This document shows positions 6,842 through 10,479 of a stretch of DNA of 10,479 bases, one piece after another. The stretch comes from Phycisphaerales bacterium UBA1845. GTDB taxonomy: Bacteria > Planctomycetota > Phycisphaerae > UBA1845. Under the pieces are notes generated by a model. That model was not told the origin of the DNA. It saw only the letters and a list, made by a program, of their open reading frames with translations, and ran no database searches. Each line of letters starts with the position of its first letter. Positions within the stretch are counted from its first letter, which is position 1. The stretch lies in contig DDIR01000003.1 of the NCBI GenBank assembly GCA_002338715.1, positions 1-10,479 on the forward strand, read 5' to 3'. The position numbers were made by a program, and so were the translations under genes.

Positions 6842-6869
6842 AACGTGCGTTCGATGTGCAACGTGCGTT
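6842..6869 (+). repeat. Direct repeat of 10 nt at 18-nt period
   Basis: AACGTGCGTT occurs at 6842-6851 and again at 6860-6869. The first copy is part of GAACG-TG-CGTTC, itself a short dyad. The repeats lie within the 216-nt gap before the gene at 6937 and could be a regulator's tandem sites. No clear promoter elements were recognised beside them. Confidence 0.35.
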
Positions 6870-6936
6870 TGGTGGCGAACTGATGCCGCCCATTGTCGTC
6901 AACCCAAGTCCACAACTTACAGGAGCATCACGACCC

Positions 6937-7371
6937 ATGAATAATTGGCAGAGATCGTTTGTCACCAAACTCGAATCCGCACGCAAACACTGGCGCAGAA
7001 CCTTCGATGAAATCGCCACGGAACACGTCGAACCGGTGAACGATGAGTTCTCCGAATTCGCAACCAAGAACGGTTTCACCTGCACCTCGCCCGCTTCGGA
7101 AGCCGGCACGTACTTCTACAAATTCGCCCTGACCGAAAACGGTTACGCCATCATCGCGTTCCGATTGGCTGGGATGGACACCGTCGAAGTCATCACCGAA
7201 GTGCGCGTCCCCGGTCCCGATGAAGTCGCACCGCTGAAGACGACGACGCCGCTTTCCGACGCCAACCGCTCGTGGGCGACGCAGCAGTTTCAGCACGCGC
7301 TCGATCACTTTGCCAACGCGTTCAGCGCAGCAAGTGCAGAAGCGGCTGAAAAACTCGTAGCCGCTTCATAA
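6937..7371 (+). CDS. Conserved-looking soluble protein of unknown function
   Basis: 144 residues, no signal peptide and no membrane segment. It starts with a charged, probably helical region (residues 1-45), then has a mixed strand region (TYFYKFALTENGYAIIAFRL at 58-77, DTVEVITEVRVPG), and ends in an Ala-rich helix (112-141). The fold looks alpha/beta, but I do not recognise the family. The start at 6937 has AGGAG at 6921-6925, 11 nt upstream. The frame stays open to 6742, but that part lacks a ribosome binding site and reads as non-coding. It is preceded by a 216-nt gap, and a possible promoter for the next gene lies just after its stop, so it may be monocistronic. Confidence 0.75.
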   Translation: MNNWQRSFVTKLESARKHWRRTFDEIATEHVEPVNDEFSEFATKNGFTCTSPASEAGTYFYKFALTENGYAIIAFRLAGMDTVEVITEVRVPGPDEVAPLKTTTPLSDANRSWATQQFQHALDHFANAFSAASAEAAEKLVAAS

Positions 7372-7380
7372 ACGTGCGAA

Positions 7381-7386
7381 TATAAT
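7381..7386 (+). promoter_or_regulatory. Consensus -10 element upstream of the DUF456-like gene
   Basis: A perfect TATAAT sits 9 nt after the preceding stop codon and 65 nt before the GTG start of the next gene. At a 17-nt spacer the -35 region reads TAGCCG, a poor match, so the promoter may need an activator or may not be real. Confidence 0.4.
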
Positions 7387-7401
7387 CCCCGCCGAAACGA
7401 A

Positions 7402-7434
7402 GTTACGGTAACGGTGCACGCGCACCATTAACCG
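7402..7434 (+). promoter_or_regulatory. Paired dyads in the DUF456 gene leader
   Basis: GTTAC-G-GTAAC (7402-7412) is followed directly by GGTGC-ACGC-GCACC (7413-7426). The second stem can be extended by CGGT (7406-7409) with ACCG (7431-7434) and two A-T pairs around a bulge. The two folds overlap and are mutually exclusive. They lie just downstream of the likely transcription start and could be an operator or a leader switch. Confidence 0.35.
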
Positions 7435-7451
7435 AAGAACAGGCGGGATTC

Positions 7452-7982
7452 GTGCTTGAAACCATCATCGACATCGCCCTCGTCGCGCTATTAGCCGCCA
7501 TCTGCTTTGCCGGCGTGGCGCTTTCATTGCTGCAATTGCCCGGCACGTGGACCATCATCTGCGCGGCGACGCTGTATGCGTGGTATTACGGCTGGTCGCG
7601 CATCGGTCTGATTGGACTGGGCGTGATGCTGGGCCTGGCGGTGATCGGTGAAATCGTCGAAACGATGGGCGGTGCGGTGCTCGCGAAACGCAGCGGGGCC
7701 AGCAAACGCGCGGCATGGTACGGATTAGCCGGCGGGATGATCGGCGCGATCTTTCTGTCGATCCCCGTCCCCGTTTTCGGAACCATCATCGGCGCCGCGG
7801 TCGGATGCTTCGCCGGCGCGCTCATCGCCGAACTGCAAGTCGGAAAACGCTGGCACGAAGGCACAAGGTCCGGTGTCTACACAGCCGTCGGCCGCACCCT
7901 CGGCAGCATGTTCAAAGTCATGATCGCAGCAACCATAGCCTGCATCGCCACCGCCCAAGCCATCCGCCCCTTCTGGACGTAG
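7452..7982 (+). CDS. DUF456-family integral membrane protein
   Basis: 176 residues, nearly all hydrophobic. The family pattern is visible: a first membrane hairpin with LLQLPGTWTIICAATLYAW (26-44), a second segment ending GEIVETMGGAVLAKRSGASK (66-85), Gly-rich segments with PVFGTIIGAAVGCFAGALIAEL (107-128), and a final segment after VGRTLGSMFKV. DUF456 proteins have no established activity; the Gly-rich segments resemble those of membrane-inserting Gly-zipper proteins. The start is GTG, with GGCGGGA just upstream. The TAG stop lies inside the left arm of a 23-bp inverted repeat and faces the convergent zinc-ribbon array. A TATAAT and paired dyads lie upstream, so it is probably transcribed on its own. 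Confidence 0.83.
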   Translation: MLETIIDIALVALLAAICFAGVALSLLQLPGTWTIICAATLYAWYYGWSRIGLIGLGVMLGLAVIGEIVETMGGAVLAKRSGASKRAAWYGLAGGMIGAIFLSIPVPVFGTIIGAAVGCFAGALIAELQVGKRWHEGTRSGVYTAVGRTLGSMFKVMIAATIACIATAQAIRPFWT

Positions 7983-8038
7983 GGTCCGCTGTGCGGACCA
8001 TTTTTCGCGTGGGCCGGTCCGCACAGCGGACCCTACGT
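7977..8038. repeat. Perfect 23-bp inverted repeat between convergent genes
   Basis: Left arm 7977-7999 and right arm 8016-8038 are exact reverse complements around a 16-nt spacer. Each arm also folds alone, as GGTCCGC-TGT-GCGGACC or its complement, so the element is two facing palindromes as in REP/BIME elements. It holds the TAG of the plus-strand gene (7980-7982) and the TAG of the minus-strand gene (8033-8035). The spacer includes TTTTT on the plus strand, but no T-run follows the full hairpin, so terminator function is uncertain. Confidence 0.92.
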
Positions 8039-8647
8039 GATCTGCGCACCGCACTCGGGACATCGCCGTGTTGCCAAGCCGCGAAGGATATACCTGCATT
8101 TGCGGCAGCGCGGCACCATGCGCTTGGCCCTTCGCAAAACGCACCACCGGTCGATCAGGGCGACACCAAAGAAGGAATAAACCGCCAGCACCGGCACGAC
8201 AACCCAATCATCACCGCCGACTCCATTTCGTGTCCAGTAGATAATCAGACAACAAACGCTCGCCGTGCCCGCGTACACAATGACTGGAGCAAGAAGCGCC
8301 GCAAACATCCACGCCCGCATGAATCGACGTTTACGTCTCTTGCCTTTCGACGGAATGATCTTCCATCCCAGAACCGCAAAGACAGACGTGACGATCGTCA
8401 GCATGAGAATCAAAAAGAGCCAGGGTCCAACATGCTCTATGAAGGACATACCCGGCACCGAGTTGGCTGGCCCATGCCAGACGTTCGTCCTTCCCGCCAT
8501 CGCCTGCACATGCGAATACCACGAAACGGTCCAATCGATCGGTATCAAGCTGATTCCACAGAGCGCATTGCCAATAAAGACGCCAAGCAACTCGCGACGC
8601 CACCTCCAAAGGGCAAACCAGAATGGTCGATGGGACGAATCGGTCAC
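8033..8647 (-). CDS. Four-segment membrane protein with C-terminal zinc ribbon (array gene 5)
   Basis: 204 residues, the last gene of the minus-strand array. Hydrophobic segments lie at about 19-38, 72-96, 110-138 and 148-168, with a very basic loop (KGKRRKRRFMR, 101-111). The C-terminus has C181-x2-C184-x11-C196-x2-C199-G, reading CRKCRYILRG then CPECG; the usual CGY is CRY here. The GTG start at 8647 lies 3 nt after the previous stop and has GGAGG 7 nt upstream. Its TAG stop is inside the right arm of the 23-bp inverted repeat. The topology differs from the other array members, which mostly have a single membrane segment either side of an outer domain. Function unknown; zinc binding is inferred. 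Confidence 0.8.
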   Translation of the reverse strand: MTDSSHRPFWFALWRWRRELLGVFIGNALCGISLIPIDWTVSWYSHVQAMAGRTNVWHGPANSVPGMSFIEHVGPWLFLILMLTIVTSVFAVLGWKIIPSKGKRRKRRFMRAWMFAALLAPVIVYAGTASVCCLIIYWTRNGVGGDDWVVVPVLAVYSFFGVALIDRWCVLRRAKRMVPRCRKCRYILRGLATRRCPECGAQIT

Positions 8648-8650
8648 GCG

Positions 8651-9076
8651 TCAACCTCCGAGAACATCGCAGCTACGGCCGCATTCCGGGCAGACACCGC
8701 TAACGTTACCGGTAAGGTCGTAGTCACAGTGTTCGCAATGTCCTTGCAATCGGCGACGATCCATTCGCCAAAGTAGCAATGTCGGTACGCATGCAATCGC
8801 GAATGGAAGCCACATGGGCAAATAGTAAGTGCGCGGCCAGCGCGTTAAGTCCATTCGCGGAAGTCCCCACGAATCAATGATGATCTCATGGGGATTGCCC
8901 ATACCAATGCCCACTATAATGCTCGGCTTGTAGAAGATGCAGACTACTGTATCCGGTGACATACGCATTGAAAGTGACTTCGTATCCCGCACACCAATCC
9001 ACACAATCAGTATGGCCAAGCAAACGAGAGTTCCGGCCCACTTAAGCGCATTCAAAATTCGATGACGCCATTTCAC
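8651..9076 (-). CDS. Bitopic membrane protein with C-terminal zinc ribbon (array gene 4)
   Basis: 141 residues. A first membrane segment (about 8-29) is followed by a middle segment of some 55 residues, probably outside the cytoplasm, then a second membrane segment (85-103, PMWLPFAIACVPTLLLW), the basic stretch RMDRRR and C114-x2-C117-x11-C129-x2-C132-G. Its ribbon text GNVSGVCPECG equals that of array gene 1. The start chosen is GTG at 9076, overlapping the previous TGA as GTGA, with GGAG at 9087-9084 and 7-nt spacing; an ATG at 9091 is the alternative. The frame is open up to 9283, but that part only mirrors the neighbouring gene. The two-segment plus ribbon layout resembles unnamed planctomycete proteins; function unknown. 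Confidence 0.8.
   Translation of the reverse strand: MKWRHRILNALKWAGTLVCLAILIVWIGVRDTKSLSMRMSPDTVVCIFYKPSIIVGIGMGNPHEIIIDSWGLPRMDLTRWPRTYYLPMWLPFAIACVPTLLLWRMDRRRLQGHCEHCDYDLTGNVSGVCPECGRSCDVLGG
8655..8659 (-). promoter_or_regulatory. Ribosome binding site for array gene 5
   Basis: GGAGG on the minus strand lies 7 nt before the GTG at 8647, inside the last codons of the preceding gene. It supports this non-ATG start, since no nearby ATG is available. Confidence 0.7.
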
Positions 9077-9714
9077 CCTGCGGCTCCGCATTCCGGGCAC
9101 CTTGGTTCTGGCAGGCCCGTCAGACTGTACCCGCATCGAATGCATTCGTTGCGCTTGCGGCGGCGATGACGGCGGATTGGTGCAACGACGAGTACGACGA
9201 AGGGATACGCCCCACATGTCAACACAATGAACCACAAAGGGATCGCCACAATCGTGACGTTGCAAAAACACTCCGACAGCCATTGCGCACCAGCAGGCGT
9301 CGAATCATCTACTAGTGGAGTTACAGGCGGCATCACGCAAAGTGTTATAAATGCAAAACCAGCCCAACCACTTGTGCGCGGCGGCGGCGTTTTCTGAGGC
9401 ACGCTCATTGGAGCCAAGTGCATCATCTCCAGCGAACCATTGTGTGCGTGGAGATAAGTACGAGAACCGCTCTCATTCTTCCAAAGCCGAATCAAAAGCC
9501 CGTCGACTTGGGAACCTGGCGGTCCAACTGTTTGACGTCCCCTAAATATGATTGTCATCCAAATCCCCAAGTCTGCATACATGTCAGACGGGTGGTCCGT
9601 CCCAAGTTGGATGGGCTTTCGCAGATTGCTCTGGATCGTATAGCTCAACACAAGAGCAACCGCAGTCGCGATGGTCGATGTCGCCAGAATGCCAAGGATC
9701 GCTTTGCGAATCAT
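9073..9714 (-). CDS. Membrane protein with C-terminal zinc ribbon (array gene 3)
   Basis: 213 residues. It begins MIRKAIL, like array gene 2, with a first membrane segment at about 5-27. The middle (28-115) is hydrophilic and probably extracytoplasmic. Hydrophobic stretches follow near 116-134 and 150-179, then the basic IRRHRRRKRNE and C191-x2-C194-x11-C206-x2-C209-G. The ATG at 9714 overlaps the previous TGA as ATGA, which favours translational coupling; an upstream ATG at 9738 would lie inside gene 2's ribbon codons and is unlikely. The tail from the basic run onward is nearly identical to gene 2 at both DNA and protein level, while the middle is unrelated. No enzymatic motif was seen. Confidence 0.8.
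   Translation of the reverse strand: MIRKAILGILATSTIATAVALVLSYTIQSNLRKPIQLGTDHPSDMYADLGIWMTIIFRGRQTVGPPGSQVDGLLIRLWKNESGSRTYLHAHNGSLEMMHLAPMSVPQKTPPPRTSGWAGFAFITLCVMPPVTPLVDDSTPAGAQWLSECFCNVTIVAIPLWFIVLTCGAYPFVVLVVAPIRRHRRRKRNECIRCGYSLTGLPEPRCPECGAAG
9089..9180 (-). repeat. Direct repeat copy A: 3' end of array gene 3
   Basis: About 92 nt coding for the basic run and zinc ribbon of gene 3. By hand alignment roughly 80 of 92 positions match copy B at 9727-9818, and most differences are silent. Confidence 0.8.
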
Positions 9715-10148
9715 GTCTCTGTGCCACACTCGGGGCATCTTGGTTTTGGCAGGCCCGTCAAACTATACCCGCAATGAATGCACTCGTTGCGTTTGCGGCG
9801 GCGATGACGGCGGAGTGGGCCTCGCACGATGGCAATGAATGGATAGCACGCAAAAACAGTCAGCGACGCCCAGACAGGAAAGCGAAGCTCAACATCCCAG
9901 ACTCCAGGACAAACCGTCGGTCGCTTTTCCCAGTACCAAGAGGGCTTGTCAAAAATGAAGGGCCAGTTGCCTCCTGTCCAATAGTGGGCCACGTATTCGA
10001 AATGCCAATCGCTATAAAAGCACCTGACATTGTAATTTCCGTCCCACGAGTCGTGGAAATCGACGGACTTGTTGTAGCCGTAAAGCGAGATCGAAATCGT
10101 GCCAATGAATAGCAAGATAGAAACGATAAGAATCGCTTTGCGAATCAT
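9711..10148 (-). CDS. Bitopic membrane protein with C-terminal zinc ribbon (array gene 2)
   Basis: 145 residues. MIRKAIL starts a first membrane segment (about 4-24). A Trp/Tyr-rich outer segment follows (25-88; e.g. CFYSDWHFEYVAHYWTGGNW) with two Cys at 43 and 80 that could form a disulfide. A second membrane segment (90-109), LRRHRRRKRNE and C123-x2-C126-x11-C138-x2-C141-G complete the protein. The ATG at 10148 overlaps the upstream stop as ATGA. A start at 10172 would add eight residues that are only the frame-shifted end of gene 1. Function unknown; by the positive-inside rule the ribbon should be cytoplasmic. Confidence 0.8.
   Translation of the reverse strand: MIRKAILIVSILLFIGTISISLYGYNKSVDFHDSWDGNYNVRCFYSDWHFEYVAHYWTGGNWPFIFDKPSWYWEKRPTVCPGVWDVELRFPVWASLTVFACYPFIAIVRGPLRRHRRRKRNECIHCGYSLTGLPKPRCPECGTET
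9727..9818 (-). repeat. Direct repeat copy B: 3' end of array gene 2
   Basis: Partner of copy A. The 5' ends of both genes are also repeated: the 21 nt at 9694-9714 and 10128-10148 differ at one position. Both gene ends are therefore duplicated while the centres are not. Confidence 0.8.
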
Positions 10149-10479
10149 AACTTCGTCCCGCATTCCGGGCATACGCCGCTGACGTTGCCCGTGAGATCAT
10201 AGCCGCATTGCCGACAGCTTGATCCGTCGTATTCAACTTTGCTCCATCGAACATTCATATACGTGGCCCGGGAAACCCAATACGCAGGAATGACCGGCAA
10301 GCCGATCGCCGCGCACATCAGCACTTCGTCGAACCAAGGCAACCCGTGGAGATACTTCATCACGCCGTCAAGAAAACCAATGACCAACGCTCGACCGAGA
10401 ACCACGCAAACCGCCCACACGATTGGGAATGGGAGAACGGCGGCAATGAATGCCAAAGCCGCCGGGGATTGACTCTCTA
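10145..10479 (-). CDS. Membrane protein with C-terminal zinc ribbon (array gene 1), 5'-truncated by window edge
   Basis: 110 residues are visible and the frame stays open to the edge, so the start is probably outside. A TTG at 10456 is a possible but unsupported start. Two hydrophobic segments are seen (in visible-residue numbering about 7-33, AALAFIAAVLPFPIVWAVCV, and about 48-66), then a short basic stretch and CRQCGYDLTGNVSGVCPECG ending in TKL. The spacing is C-x2-C-x11-C-x2-C, as in every other member. The stop is shared with the next start in ATGA. It has no long outer segment, unlike genes 2-4. Confidence 0.75.
   Translation of the reverse strand, partial: ESQSPAALAFIAAVLPFPIVWAVCVVLGRALVIGFLDGVMKYLHGLPWFDEVLMCAAIGLPVIPAYWVSRATYMNVRWSKVEYDGSSCRQCGYDLTGNVSGVCPECGTKL

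Noticed and set aside
6438..7109. Minus-strand open frame of 223 codons
   Set aside because: Antisense to two better-supported plus-strand genes, with no recognisable domain and no good ribosome binding site.
7977..8038. Inverted repeat as the ends of an insertion sequence
   Set aside because: Only 16 nt separate the arms, so no transposase can lie between them. A REP-like or terminator role fits better.
7715..8776. Long plus-strand open frame of 353 codons
   Set aside because: It overlaps the DUF456-like gene in another frame and runs antisense through two zinc-ribbon genes. The product is low-complexity Arg/His-rich text typical of a shadow frame.
9077..9283. Longer N-terminus for array gene 4
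   Set aside because: It overlaps gene 3 by 211 nt and its residues are only the frame-shifted version of gene 3. A GTGA start with GGAG fits the array pattern.

Overview
The window looks like a chromosomal segment from a planctomycete, most likely a member of the Phycisphaerae. Three things suggest this: a large set of small membrane proteins carrying a Y-x-LTG zinc ribbon that ends in CPECG, a HAF-repeat secreted protein and a thrombospondin type 3 protein that share a Cys/hydrophobic/Arg C-terminal tag, and an N-terminally extended ribosomal protein S9. This assignment is inferred from recognised protein styles; no search was run.

Layout. Positions 1-2447 (+) encode two consecutive exported proteins. 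The first is the 3' part of an Asp-rich TSP3 (calcium-binding) protein, closed by a strong terminator. The second is a 479-residue HAF-repeat protein with a signal peptide. Positions 2603-3838 (-) hold the conserved ribosomal operon rplM-rpsI (L13-S9), with a good sigma70-like promoter and a terminator. Positions 4109-4477 (+) encode a stand-alone STAS (anti-anti-sigma-like) protein. A gene-free stretch of about 660 nt follows and contains an orphan terminator and a possible structured RNA. Positions 5140-6720 (+) encode two zinc-ribbon membrane proteins. Then come a soluble protein of unknown function (6937-7371) and a DUF456-like membrane protein (7452-7982).

The right part (8033-10479, -) is an array of five tightly coupled genes. 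Three junctions overlap by 4 nt (ATGA, ATGA, GTGA) and one has a 3-nt gap. Every product has N-terminal or central membrane segments and a C-terminal zinc ribbon with the invariant spacing C-x2-C-x11-C-x2-C. Two adjacent members are nearly identical at both ends but unrelated in the middle, which suggests tandem duplication of a membrane anchor and cytoplasmic ribbon around a variable outer segment.

The array and the DUF456-like gene converge on a perfect 23-bp inverted repeat that supplies both stop codons. The best candidates for something undescribed are this array, the inverted repeat, and the C-terminal tag shared by the two secreted proteins. No mobile element, CRISPR array, tRNA or rRNA was recognised.
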